Positions 24,901 through 36,268 of a stretch of 64,000 nucleotides of DNA are shown here, one piece after another (the stretch's first letter is position 1; every line of letters begins with the position of its first letter). The notes under the pieces are model-generated. The model saw only the letters and a program-made list of their open reading frames with translations. It ran no database searches and was not told where the DNA came from. The stretch is from NCBI GenBank assembly GCA_023055355.1, contig JALJCS010000038.1, positions 3,968,001-4,032,000 of the forward strand. The letters run 5' to 3'. Both the position numbers and the translations under genes were made by a program. The stretch is from Agelaius tricolor. Taxonomy: Eukaryota; Chordata; Aves; Passeriformes; Icteridae.

Positions 24901-27523
24901 TTAAATATGGAATTAATCACATTTTTATCATTAACCCAAATGTCTGCCTGAAGCAACTTCATAAAGAGTTCCAAGTTTCCAGCACATGCATTTGATCTCT
25001 ATTCACAATCAGCTCCTCCTGTGCTATCCCCATTAAGCTCTAGAATGATTAAATTGTGTTATTCCTCCTTTGCCAAACGTCTCAAGACTGACAGCTGGCA
25101 TCTCTCCAAAGCTCTTAGCAGCACTTCACATCAATAAATCAAGAGGCTACAGTTAACTATTTTACTTCTATTTTCAGAGAAACAAATACTTTCTGGTGCC
25201 TTTAGTGATTCTGTGTAGCCCTTCCGATGCCTTAGGCACCACAAATTAGAAAATGAACAGCAATTCACACTTTTACACCAAGAAATGAGAAAGAGAAGTT
25301 CTTGCAGCATGGGGGCTCTCATGATGTCATCTCCCTACTCCTTTCTAGTTTGAGTACAACACAGACATGAAGGAAAGCGGGTGAATCAGTGAGAAACAAT
25401 GATGTAAAAGCAGTAAAAGCCAGGCTGAGAGCAGGAGCAGCAGAGGAGGTGCCCTGTACCTCATAGACCCTGTAGCGAACGACATCGCTGGTGGCCATGA
25501 CCCTCCTCAGGTCACCCAGCAAGCTGCTCCCAAACAGAGCCTCCAGCCCCTCCTGGCTCTGGGCTATCCTGGACAGAGATTTGATGGCCTGCAAGCAAAA
25601 ACAGGAGCTTGTTATTGTGAAAAATGCCTGTTTTATGATTGGCTTTTCACAAATATTAAAGTGAATATTATACGTGTTGTGTTAGAAAGTAATGCTGTAA
25701 TAATTCTCTAAAGTAGTGTGTTAAATATAGTTTTAGGTTATAACAAAATGTTAAAATAGAAACTATGCTATGTAGGGTACTTTTTTCTAAAGAAAGGACT
25801 GGCAGTGAGATAGCAGCCACAGCACACCTGAATCTCTCAGAGAAAGAGAATTTATTGCTCCATTATCAGGAGAAATGAACTTCTTCCCGTCAGGATTCAG
25901 AGGAAGAAGCTGACACTGCCCAGACAGAATCCTGTATTTGAATGGAATTTATGCATAATTTATGAGATGTGTGAATATGCAACAGGTTATTGCTTTTAAG
26001 GGTTAATCCTCTGTTAACGTGGGGCCTTTTTCAGGCTTGTGCTGCCGTCTGTAACTCTTTGTTTCTGTTGTCTCATATTGTCCTAATTCAAATTGTCCAA
26101 TTTATTATTACTCTAATTGTATTACTATTTTTATCACCATTTTATTACTATTAAACTTTTAAAATTTTAAAAACAAGTGATTGGCGTTTTTCACATTATT
26201 AAAAAGGAACAAATCACACAGAGAAGAAAATCCAAGATTATATGGTATTAGTTCTTTATCAACTACTTAACCACAGCTAGACAATTCTAATTCACTTTTC
26301 ACTGATGACAGCTCATTTTTACTGCCACCCAACCACCTCAGCTGGCAGAGGAATGGGACAATAAAGGCACCTTTACCTCTTTGGCCACTGCTATTTTCTC
26401 CCCACCAATGCAGTTTATGATTTGCTGTATCAGCTCAGGGCTGTGCAGAATCTCTGGGACAGCAGCTGAGTCCTCAACAATCCTCCCAACCTGATCAAAG
26501 AGACACAGAAAACAACATGAGAACAAATTCCTTCCCACTCCAAGGATACTCAAGCACTGGAACAGATGAACAGAAACCAGAGTCACAATTTTTGAGGTTT
26601 TTGGATCAAAACTCAATTGGACAACACTGAGCAGCTGCTCTTAGCTGAACTTCTAGAAATCCACCCCAAACCACAACATCCCACAATCCTCTCCTTTGAA
26701 TTTAATGCAGCAAGTGTCGAGCTCCCACAGCCTGATTGGTGTTTCCACAATAGTGTAAAGTATCCTGAATATCAAAATGTTGTTGATTTTAATTCTTCCA
26801 TCACCTGCTGGCCTGGAAAGCTTTAACCAGGACATGTGGCAGAAATTTTAATCACAACCTGCTTTTGTCAGGACATAGTTTTGGACATTATTATTGACAT
26901 ATCACAAAGCATTATACATAGTGCACAGTAATTATCCCAAATGGCACAAGTGCAGGACACAATTCCTGCTTTTATCACAAAGGCAGGAAAGAGCAGATGG
27001 GGACAAACCCATCTCCTGGAGGAAAGCCTGTACCTGGGACATGGTGAGGATCTTCACGGAGTCATCGGGGTGGAAAAGGCCCTTCTGCAGCTCTTCCCTG
27101 AGGCTCTGGATCACGTAAAGGGGGTCCAGGGCCTGCAGGAGCCTCTCCAGGATGGAAACACACACGGACACCTGTTCCCTGGGCGGGACGGAGAGAAAAG
27201 CGAGCCCTTGAGGAGAGGAGCATCACTGTGCCACCTCCCGCCCCGAAAGACGGCCAGGAATGAGCCGGGGAGGCGGCAGGACCCCCCCACCCCGCTCCGG
27301 GAGAACAGCAGCGGGGCCGGGCAGGCCCGGGGCACCGCGCCAGAGCTCACCGGTCATTGACAGCGAGGAGGCCAAAGAGCGCCCTCAGGTGGTGCTCGGC
27401 GAGGCGGGAGCGGAGGGCGGCGAGCGGCACGGCCTGCACGGCGACCCGCAGGGCCCGCAGCTCCTCCAGCGCCGCGTCCCGCCGCGCCGCCCGCTCCAGC
27501 AGCTCCGCCGCCGCCTCCGCCAT
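21946..27523 (-). CDS. PSMD5: 26S proteasome non-ATPase subunit 5 (S5B), assembly chaperone
   Basis: Cytosolic chaperone that binds the ATPase PSMC2 during assembly of the 19S base and is absent from the finished proteasome (family knowledge). Ten coding exons, 5' to 3': 27351-27523, 27034-27178, 26377-26490, 25460-25588, 24701-24810, 24206-24348, 23580-23771, 23284-23393, 22697-22837, 21946-22203. They total 1515 nt, giving 504 aa, the same as the human protein as I recall it. Every junction has GT-AG sites and compatible phase. Conserved blocks include [53 protein letters not shown] and the C-terminal TTAVEGAE. The protein is built of helical ARM/HEAT-like repeats. The start ATG lies in a CpG island, and its [20 protein letters not shown] opening is Ala-rich as in mammals. 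No truncation or frameshift is seen. Confidence 0.97.
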
Positions 27524-27526
27524 CTT

Positions 27527-27720
27527 GGCCGCCTCCGCCCTCTCCCGCGAGTCTCGCGAGAAGTCGCGTCGCCCGTAGCGACCGCCGGGCGGGCATATCG
27601 CGAGAATTCGGGTCGCCCATAGCAACCGCCGCGCCGTTGCTAAGGGCGCCCTTTGCGTCTGGCAAAATGTAAACAAAATGTCCGCGCGCCACGCCCCCCT
27701 GGCTCCGCCCTATTGGCTGT
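27527..27720 (-). promoter_or_regulatory. PSMD5 promoter motifs: TCTCGCGAGA, X-box, CCAAT
   Basis: Within 200 bp upstream of the PSMD5 ATG are three motif types. A perfect TCTCGCGAGA palindrome lies at 27552-27561. At 27612-27626, GTCGCCCATAGCAAC fits the RFX X-box consensus GTNRCC-N3-RGYAAC, with a weaker relative at 27568-27582. An inverted CCAAT box (ATTGG, 27712-27716) is oriented for the minus strand. No TATA box is seen. These features suit a housekeeping CpG promoter. Function is inferred from the motifs only. Confidence 0.6.
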
Positions 27721-27730
27721 GCGCTGAGGG

Positions 27731-27867
27731 GGCGGGGTCCCGGTAATGAGAAGGGGGCGGGGTCCCGGTAATGAGAAGGGGGCGGGGTCCCGGTAATGAG
27801 AAGGGGGCGGGGTCCCGGTAATGAGAAGGGGGCGGGGTCCCGGTAATGAGAAGGGGGCGGGGTCCCG
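27731..27867. repeat. 25-bp tandem repeat with six GC boxes
   Basis: Copies begin at 27731, 27756, 27781, 27806, 27831 and 27856, the last one partial. The unit reads GGCGGGGTCCCGGTAATGAG plus AAGGG, so every copy carries a GGGGCGGGG Sp1/KLF-type GC box. The array lies between the divergent PSMD5 (starting 27523, minus) and CUTA-like (starting 28734, plus) genes. It could act on either promoter. Confidence 0.93.
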
Positions 27868-28733
27868 TCGGCATGGCCGGTCTCCATCCCCTGAGCGGGG
27901 ACGGGGGTCGGTGCACGGCGTCGCCGTTTTTTTGGCAAAACTGCGATAAACGGCGTTTATGTGGTTCGGGAAGGGAAAGCGCTGATCCCGAGAGCGCAGG
28001 AACAGCCGGCCCCATCCCGGTGTCTGCCCGGGACGGCTCCCGGTGCGGAGAACGTGTCACCCCCTCATTTTCTCACCTTTTACAAACAAACCGATGCTGT
28101 CAGATAACTCCTGTAACTTTGTGCCTCCAGCTCTGCGCAGGATTCCATCCCCCAGATAAATCTGTGACAGACAGGGGGGTCCTGCGGGCTGGCGAGGAGG
28201 GAACTGTGAGAGATCTTGGGGACAGACAGGGCGACAGTAAAAAGTTACACGGGGGACAATAAAGTTACAGCGTGGGACAAACGGCGCTCGGCTCTGCCCC
28301 CAGGAGATTTTGGGTACAAACACCGCCGGGACTCATCCCCTGCCCGGCGGTTTCTATCCAGAGAGCCCCAAACAGATGAAATCTGAGGAAATAACAATTT
28401 TATAGACAGGGAAATAGAAGCAAAGGGGATAAATGGGGTCAGCGCGTCTCAGAGCACCGGGACGGCGCTGGGAGGGCTCCGGGGCTGGCACTGGAGGGAC
28501 AGCCTGGAAACTTGGGCACCAGCTCGGGGGTCTGTGCCCACTTTGTGGTGCCAATATTTGTCCCCCCAGGCCGGCAGGTGCAGCGGCGGCGGTGGCAGGA
28601 GGGGACACGGCGCTGTCCTGGCCCGCAGCGGGCGGGCCCGGCCGGGAGGAAGGACAGGAGGAGGAGGAGGAGCCGGTGGCGCTGTCCGGCGGCGCTCCCG
28701 GCTCGGGCACAGCGGGTGGAGGGGCCGGCGGGC
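27868..28733. promoter_or_regulatory. Divergent intergenic region and CUTA-like promoter
   Basis: About 1.2 kb separates the PSMD5 and CUTA-like start codons. The right part (about 28430-28733) is CpG-rich and should contain the CUTA-like promoter and 5' UTR. No other gene is visible between them. Confidence 0.5.
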
Positions 28734-31700
28734 ATGGAGGGGCCGAGGCAGCGCTGCCCGCTGCCCCCCGCCGCACAGGGCTGGCCCCGGCCCGGGCGCG
28801 GCACCGCGCTGCTGGTGAGTGCGGGGGGACGGACGGACGGACACGGGGAGGGACGTGGGGATGGACGGACACGGGGATGGACGGATGGATGGACGGACAT
28901 GGGGACGGATGGACATGGGGATGGACGGACGGATGGACATGGGGATGGACAGATGGATGGACGGACATGGGGACGGATGGACATGGGGATGGATGGACGG
29001 ATAGACGGACATGGGGATGGATGGACACGGGGATGGATGGATGGATGGACAGACACAGGGATGGACAGACATGGGGATGGGGATGGACGGATAGACGGAC
29101 ATGGGGATGGATGGACACGGGGATGGACGGATGGACGGACACGGGGAGGGACATGGGGGTGGATGGACACAGGGACGGACAGTCACGGCGATGGGATGGA
29201 CAGAGGAATGGAATGGACACAGGGCTGGGATGGACACAGGGGTGGATTGAGGATGGACGTGGTTCTGGGATGGACACATGGATGGGGATGCAGGACACGG
29301 GACACTCCCCGAGGAGCACAACAGACACCAACCCATGCCAAGCAACCATGGCAATATCTGTCTGTGCCTCTGTTAGCAAAGCTCTCCCAAAGCCATCCTG
29401 CAGGAGGGGGGGACTCCCTGTATCTGCTGGGAGAAAAGCAAACGTTCAGGTTTTTTTACACTCAGCGTTGCCACAAGTTGTGTTCAGTCGGGGATTTTTA
29501 ATGGAAGCTCATCAAAACTAGGCAAAAAGTTCTGGCAGGGTGATTCTAAACCTAAAGCTGTTTATAGCTCACCAAAGCCAGAAGAAGTGTTACAGAAATC
29601 TGAGTCTCTCTGCACTAAACTGGCATTTTGTGCTTTTCAGTGAACTTCTTAAAAATCCTCACAGGGGTGTTTTCAGTTTTTTCACTTCAGTATTTTGGCA
29701 ATCATGAGTTTAATTGGTTTATCGGCCAGGAATCCTGATGTTTCACTCCTTTTTGCACCATCCCTTAGCAAATGCAATTATTCTGGAAAAAAAGGGGTGG
29801 GAAATCTTCCTTTTCATAAAAAAAAAAAGGGGGGGAAACACCAGAAAAAAAAAACAGGGTAGTGTTCATGTTTGTACTAATATTCAATCACAAATGATCC
29901 TGGGGATTTCCTCATCACATGCACGTACATCTTACAAGAAGATTAATGATCATCAGGCTGAACAGGTTGGATGTTTGTTTTTTTTCTCCGAGCAAGGAGC
30001 ATGATTACATTTTAATCTGGAAAAATAGGTACACCAGCACATCTCTGTTTGGCTTGTAACTCACCAAGTAGCTTCTGGGATTTGTTGTATAATATTTGTT
30101 AAATGGCTTAGTGGGAAAAAAGGAGCACAGAAGGAGCTCTAAAAATTATGATGAGAAGTCTTGTGGTAATAAAGAATATTTTCACAAATGGATTGGGAAA
30201 GAGGAGACAAGCAATACAGCAATCAGTCATTTTCCAAATAGGAAGGAGCTCCTGGCTTTGTGGTGACAAGAGAGATTTTTAATTCAATTTAAAAAAAAAG
30301 AAAAAATAAAAGGAGAGATTTCTACATTAGTGCTGTAATGGCAGGTTTTTCAGAGGAAAAAGGAGGGTGGAAATAAGGGGGGAAAAGGAATATATTCTTT
30401 GCATTTTTTTAAATCACTGCAGCTGAACCAGGGCCAGATGCTGTTTATGTCAAAAACCAAACAAAAGACAAAGGGAAGGCACTGCTGCAGCCCAGAGTGG
30501 CACCATCCTTCAGCTGCTCCTCAGCACTCCAGATTAACCTCCCCATTCCACGTCTTACCTCCTTATTCTCCTGCAGAAAACCAGTCCTGGCTGCTGTGGT
30601 TGGGTGGTGGAGTCTGGAACCCCCACGAGTCTGGGGGTGACCTCCCACAGTCGAGGCCTGGGCTGATACAGCCTCAAAAGTGCCCCTCTCCTGCCCTGAG
30701 CATGAGATTGGCTCTCTAGGAGGGGCACCCCCACACTTGCTGAATTCTGCATTTTCTCCCCAGTCACACAGAGCTCCTTTAACCTCAGGGCCCTGGTAAA
30801 CGCTCAGCACAATGCCAGAGGTTGCCTTTTGAGGCAAATTACTCCATTGCAGCTACTTTCAGCTGTATTTTTAGCCCCCAGAGTCTTCCAGCAGCACTCC
30901 ATTTATATCCCCCTAGCAGCACTCACCTTGATGCACTCACCTGAGCACCCTCACCTTAACCCAATTTCACCGGTTAAACTGAATTAATTCAATTAATTAA
31001 TTAGTTAATTGAATTTAACCGGTTCCTGCAGTGCTGAGGAATGTCCCTCCAGCCCCAGACAATGCGAGTGCTGTTTTCCCAAGTGCAATATTTCACCTCC
31101 CACCACCCCTGGTGTTCTCTCCGAGGTGCTGGCGCTGCTGGTGCTCCTGCACCCCCTGCTCCGGGGCCTGGCTCTGCAGCTGCACTCGGCTCTCACGGGC
31201 AGCTACGTCCCAGGGACGCACTCGGTGGTTTTTGTCACCTGCCTCAACGAGCACATCGCCAGGGACATCGCCAGGTACGGCCACGCCGCCCCTGCCTGGC
31301 TGCTGCAGGGGCTGCAACGGAGCTGAATTTCTCCTCTGGCCTTGGCAATTCAGGGTGCCCAGAGCAGCTGGGGCTGCCCCATCCCTGGCAGGGTTGGAGG
31401 CCAGGGTGGACATTGGGATGGGAGCAAACTGGGATAGAGGAAGGTGTCCTGACCGTGGCAGTGACATAAGATTTAGGGTCCCTCCCAACCCAAACCATTC
31501 TGGGATTCACCCCATCCATGCTCCTTTCCACTGAGTGCACCACAAGCCCTTGCCAAGAGCTGCTCTGTCCCAAGGAAAGCTGACATTTGCCTCTGAAGTC
31601 AATGCCATGGAAACAGCAAACAATTCTCCGTGCATGTCACTGCCTTGCATCTTTGAGACCCGTTTTCATGGCCCTGAATTTCTGGGTTCTCAGATGGATT

Positions 31701-34700
31701 AAGCTCCAACCTGATGTTCTCTGGTCTGCCACAGTCTTTATTCCTCTCTAGACAACAAAATGCCAGGGGGGATATTTATAGAGAGAGACCAAGCACAGTG
31801 CTCTGACATGAAAATAAAGGAAAAAGGGTCCACAACAAACACTTCTGAGGCACCACTCTGCTCACCAGGCAAACTTCAGGGAATGAGGGCTTTTCCTCCA
31901 TTTTTTCCCTTCTTCTTTTTTAATATATGAGACACTTAGGGTGATATTTTGCATGCAGAGTTCTTTTCACACATCTGTCAGTCCCTGCCTCAATGGATGG
32001 TCTGTTCAAAGAACTGAACCCGTGTTGCCTGGGGAAGTGTTTATGATGGACCATGAAGTTTCCTGCAACACCTCCTGTGCTGTTTTCCTGCTGCTGCCAA
32101 AACCCCTCCATCTCAGCAAAGGGCTCCCAGACATGCTCAGGAACTGACAGGCTACTGAAAGGGAGTTTGTGTCACCTTAAATACTGCAACTGTGTTGAGA
32201 AATTCAAATAGAATTATGTCTGCTCTGCTCGATGTCTCCTATAAAAAAAAGGAGCAACTGTACCTGGTGAAAAGAGCCTCAGTTCCTGAAAATGCCTCAT
32301 CTTAACAGCTTTGCAAATGCTTTCCACTCTTTGTTCCTCATCTTGCAGGGAAGGGAGAGGAGATAAATCACTCCCCCGTGCTGAGATATGTGTACTTTGG
32401 TTGTGGTTTTACTGGTGGAGTAATTGTTCCTTTGTTCTGGAACCGGGAGCACTGAGCCCTGATTGCAGGGGATGACACAGGGCTTCTACACTCATTTTCC
32501 CCCACTCCTTTTCCTGTGTTTGTTCTTCCTTTGCACTGCTCAGTGGAGCCCTCACTCAGATGGATCAGTCTGCAAGGAAATTTTCCACCCCACAAAAAAG
32601 GGTTCAAGCTTTGGGAAAGCAGAAGAGCTGCAGGTAGAATTCAGCATCTCAAGACCTTCTTGCCTGTCCTGGGAGGAGCTGAGCCCCTTGGCCACTGCAC
32701 CTCACCCAACTTGCCCAGCACCCCGCCAGCCCCCACTGCTGCCTTAGATTTGTGTTATCATTTTCTTTGCTTTTCTGCTTATTAATATTTCATCTGTCTC
32801 ACTTCAGGGCAAAGAAACACACAATTAAGTACCCAACCCAAAGCTATCATGTATTATGCAGACATTTTCCACAGATCACATTCAGCTTCTCACAATGTTC
32901 TCTGTTCCCCTGGTGGCCTCTTGTTGCTGCTCAGCCTGCTGGGACCAAGTTCAGGATCTCAGGATCTCAATTTATTGGGACAGAGCACTGAAACCAAAAG
33001 GTTCCTGTGCTAAAGGAACTGCAAGTTGCAGGCAGCAAATCCAGACTGATTTGTGCCATGTGTGACATGACAGGCACAGCAGGGGTGGCTCTGCTCGTGC
33101 TGCTGCACTTTGTTGCTCTAAAGATTAACTCAAGATGCTCCAGGAGCGTTGAATGCCTGGAACTGCCTGCACATGGTGGGAGCAAACAGCCCTGAGCCTC
33201 CCGGGGTGCTCCTCTCCCCACCATGGTCTCCCCACACCAGTGCAGAAGCAAACCAAGGGTGGGGTCACTGGTGCCCTGCCTGGAGGGACAGCTGCCACCT
33301 CTGTGAGAGGGGCCAGACTCTGCTCTGGTCACCAAGCACAACATTTGCCCCCTTGCTTCTAAAACTCCTCCCTGAGATTGCTTCAGTGCTCTGTAATCTC
33401 TGAGGGGTCACTTCTTCCTGAGCAGCTCTGCAATAACAAACCAGCCCTCAGCTCTGGAGGCAGCCCAAGGGAGGGAATCTGTCTGGCCTTCAGCTTTCTA
33501 GGATATTTTGGGTTGAAAAGCCTTGATGTTTTTAATTTAAGATGCACATTTAGGCTGCTCTTGGAGGAAGGGGCACAGTTGGACAGGGGCAGACAAACCC
33601 AGGCTGGGTTTTTGTGGTCCCACATTCCAGCCCCTGCCCTGGTGACCCCACAGCCAGAGGGGCTGGCACTGGGCAGGGTCCTCCAGGCCAGGAGCAACCC
33701 CCAAAGTCCCTCCTGAGCACAGGGAGGGTCCCACAACCCTCCCAGGAGGGCCTGATCTGGACTCTCTCTAGCCAAAGTTCACCTTTGTTTTCTCAGGGTA
33801 ATAAGTAACCCAAAATTCAGTGTCTCCAGTGTCAAAGCTGCCAAGGGAACGTCCCCAAGGCTGGGGGTGAGCTGTGGGCTGGGCTGGCTCTGAGTGCCCT
33901 CCTGTGTCCCCCAGGGCCATCATGGATAAGAGGCTGGCTGCCTGTGTGAGCATCCTGCCCAAGAGCTCGGCCCTGTGAGTAGTGCTGGGCATTCCCCGAG
34001 GGAGCAGCAAACCTGCAGGGAGGGAGGGAGGGAGGGAGGGAAGGAGGGCATGGACACAGAGCTCGGTTCCCAGGGCTGCTGGGTGTGTTTGTTGTTGCAG
34101 ATGGTGGGGATGAGCCTCACTGTGCTCAGAGCTCATGAGGGGGGCAGATGCTCTGACTGCCCCTGGGGCTCGTTCATTTATTGGGTGCTTGGCTACACAG
34201 ACATCCAGCAATTTAGGGTTTGTGGTCCTGAGGACGTGGTGCCTGTTAGTAGAGACTCTAAAAAGCAGCCAAATAGGGAGCAGAAAAGGCTTTTGCAAAA
34301 TGCAGCAGCTTTTTCAGGCAGGAAGAACAGCAGGTTTGACCTTGGACCAGGCCCAGCCCTGCTCTGCAGGTGTCCTCAGCTGTCCATGCAAAGGGACTGC
34401 ACTTGTTGGAGAGGCTCAAGAGCAAAGCCCCAAAACAGCTTTTCCTCCTAGAAACCCCCTGGCAGAAGTGAGGAGCAGATCCCACCCCAGCTTCCCTCAG
34501 GAGGGGATCCCACAGTGCAAACCCATATCCCACCTGAGGGCAAACCCACAAACGCCCTTCTTCCCCTAATCCATAATTTCCTACAAACCCAGAGAGCAAA
34601 CCCAGTAACTCCCTTCTTCCCCTAATCCATCCTTTTATACAAACCCTGAGAGGCAAACCCAGTAACTCCCTTCTTCCCTTAATCCATCCTTTTATACAAA

Positions 34701-36268
34701 CCCACAGGGGCAAACCCAGCAATGCCCTTCTTCCCCTAATCCATCATTTCCTACAAACCCAGAGAGCAAACCCAGTAACTCCCTTCTTCCCCTGATCCAT
34801 CATGTCCTACAAGCCCAGAGGGGCAGAGCAGAGCTGCTCCTGCAGCTCCAGCTGGATCCTGCTCCAGGATCCTGCCCTGCCCGGAGCCCTCCCCTGCAGG
34901 CAGATGAGATCAGGACAGCTCCTGGCAGCGGAAATGTTTTCAAAGGTCACATCTGACTCATGAGAAGTGCAGCTCCTCTCCTGCAGGGAAAGAGAGGAGG
35001 AAAGCTCAGCCTCCCTGCAGGCAGGGCCCAGCCAATCTGCCCTGCCAGTCCCCCTGGGCAAATCCTCTGCAGGAGGCTCCTGTCCATAAATCTGGGGTGC
35101 TCACTCAATCTGCTCAGCAGTTTTGGGGCCAGCAATGCTTCTTGAGCCACTTTGTAAAGAAATGGCCTCGTGCAAAAAGCACCAAGCAGGGAAAGGAACC
35201 CGAGCGTTGGCATGGCTGCAGCAGAGCTGGATTTGCTGATGCTGCTTTTCTTTTAAATCCAGGTATTTCTGGAAAGGGGAACTGGAAGAATCCACTGAAA
35301 TACTGCTAGTAAGTGATCATTCCCTACATCACAACAATCCCTGTTGCAAAATGCCCCATCTGAAAGGGGCTGCAGGGAGGTTTGGGGAGGGTGGCACCAA
35401 CCTACTGGGTTTGGGATCATCCCCTTGCACACCTCACTGGGCAAACCACAACTTGGCCATGTATGGAGAGCTCCTGTCACACCTTGGCTGTGCTGGGACA
35501 GCTCCTGTCACACTTCGGCCATGTATGGAGAGCTCCTGTCACACCCTGGCTGTGCTGGGGAGCTCCTGTCACACCCTGGCTGTGCTGGGTGGGGACAGTG
35601 GAGCTGCACACCAGGACCCCTCCATCCCTTCACATCTCCCTTGGGTTTGTTCTGGTTTTTTTCTCTCCACAGTTGGTGAAAACAAGGACGTCCAAAATAG
35701 GGGAATTGTCCAACTACGTCAGGTGAGGCTCTGGCTCCAGGGGAGCACGGGGTGTCCCATCCAAGGTAGGCTGTCACCTCCTGCTCCAGCTTTGGGGGTT
35801 CCTTGAGCCCCATCCCACCCAGGAGGGGTTAAGTGCTCCTGCTGTATCTCACGAGCCAGAAAACCCCAGAGATGGCACCAGCAAAAAGGAAAAGGTGGCA
35901 GAAATACCAACTGCTGGGCTGGATTGGAGGAGGGATTCTCCTCCTCGCGGGGTTATCATTCCCTGACAGGATTTCCTGCAGCTCCCGAGCGGGGGCCGCT
36001 CTCAGCTTGGGGCCAGGCCCCGGCAGTCTGCGGTAAAACCCGAACTCACAGCGAAATTCCCACGTGGCAAAAAGGACCCGCGGGGGCTTTGAAGTGCGGG
36101 AGGGCCGGGCAGGGCTGGAGCGGCTTCCTGACTGCGCTCCTCCTCCGCGCCTGTTTCCACTTTAGATCCATCCATCCCTTTGAAATCCCCGAGATCATCA
36201 GCCTGCCCATCGACCAAGGGAACCCTGCCTACCTCCGGTGGATGGAGGAGAGCGTCCCACGGCACTGA
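28734..36268 (+). CDS. CUTAL: CutA divalent-cation-tolerance homolog-like protein
   Basis: A second vertebrate CutA-family protein, 162 aa. Exons: 28734-28814, 31126-31274, 33915-33974, 35263-35308, 35673-35722, 36166-36268 (489 nt, all phases consistent, GT-AG throughout). The N-terminus is basic, then very hydrophobic (about residues 25-48, [18 protein letters not shown]), so a signal peptide or membrane anchor is likely, as in the long form of CUTA. The CutA1 core follows: [56 protein letters not shown] and [19 protein letters not shown]. CutA proteins form stable trimers. Bacterial members affect metal tolerance, and mammalian CUTA is linked to acetylcholinesterase anchoring. The position next to PHF19 and PSMD5 matches human CUTALP, annotated as a pseudogene, yet this copy is open throughout. 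Confidence 0.93.
28820..29290. repeat. GGAY-rich minisatellite in CUTA-like intron 1
   Basis: Begins 6 bp after the exon 1 donor. It is built of GGAC, GGAT and ATGGGG words assembled into longer units such as GGATGGACATGGGGATGGAC. Several frames stay open on both strands, giving artificial Met-Asp-Gly-His or Pro-Ser-Val-His repeats that are not genes. Confidence 0.9.
31355..31508 (+). mobile_element. CR1-type LINE 3' end fragment
   Basis: Reads as a forward CR1 tail: GGGGCTGCCCCATCCCTGGCAG, then GGAAGGTGTCC and GGTCCCTCCCAACCCAAACCATTC-like segments. It lies in the CUTA-like intron 2, starting about 80 bp after that intron's donor. Confidence 0.8.
34018..34044. repeat. (GGGA)n microsatellite
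   Basis: Consecutive AGGG tetranucleotides in the CUTA-like intron 3, about 45 bp after the exon 3 donor. Confidence 0.9.
34535..34825. repeat. 57-bp tandem repeat
   Basis: About five units with the shared core CCCTTCTTCCCCTAATCCAT, starting at 34555, 34611, 34668, 34725 and 34781. The spacing is 56-57 bp. It lies in the CUTA-like intron 3. Unit copies differ by a few substitutions, suggesting recent expansion. Confidence 0.92.
35458..35593. repeat. Tandem repeat, roughly 30- and 60-bp units
   Basis: Repeated GAGAGCTCCTGTCACACC and TTGGCTGTGCTGGG blocks, four copies with a higher-order 62-bp period containing GCCATGTATGGA. It lies in the CUTA-like intron 4. Confidence 0.88.

Noticed and set aside
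28354..29521. Long frames of Met-Asp-Gly-His or Pro-Ser-Val-His repeats on both strands
   Set aside because: Generated by the GGAY minisatellite in the CUTA-like intron 1. Only the 28734-28814 part is coding.
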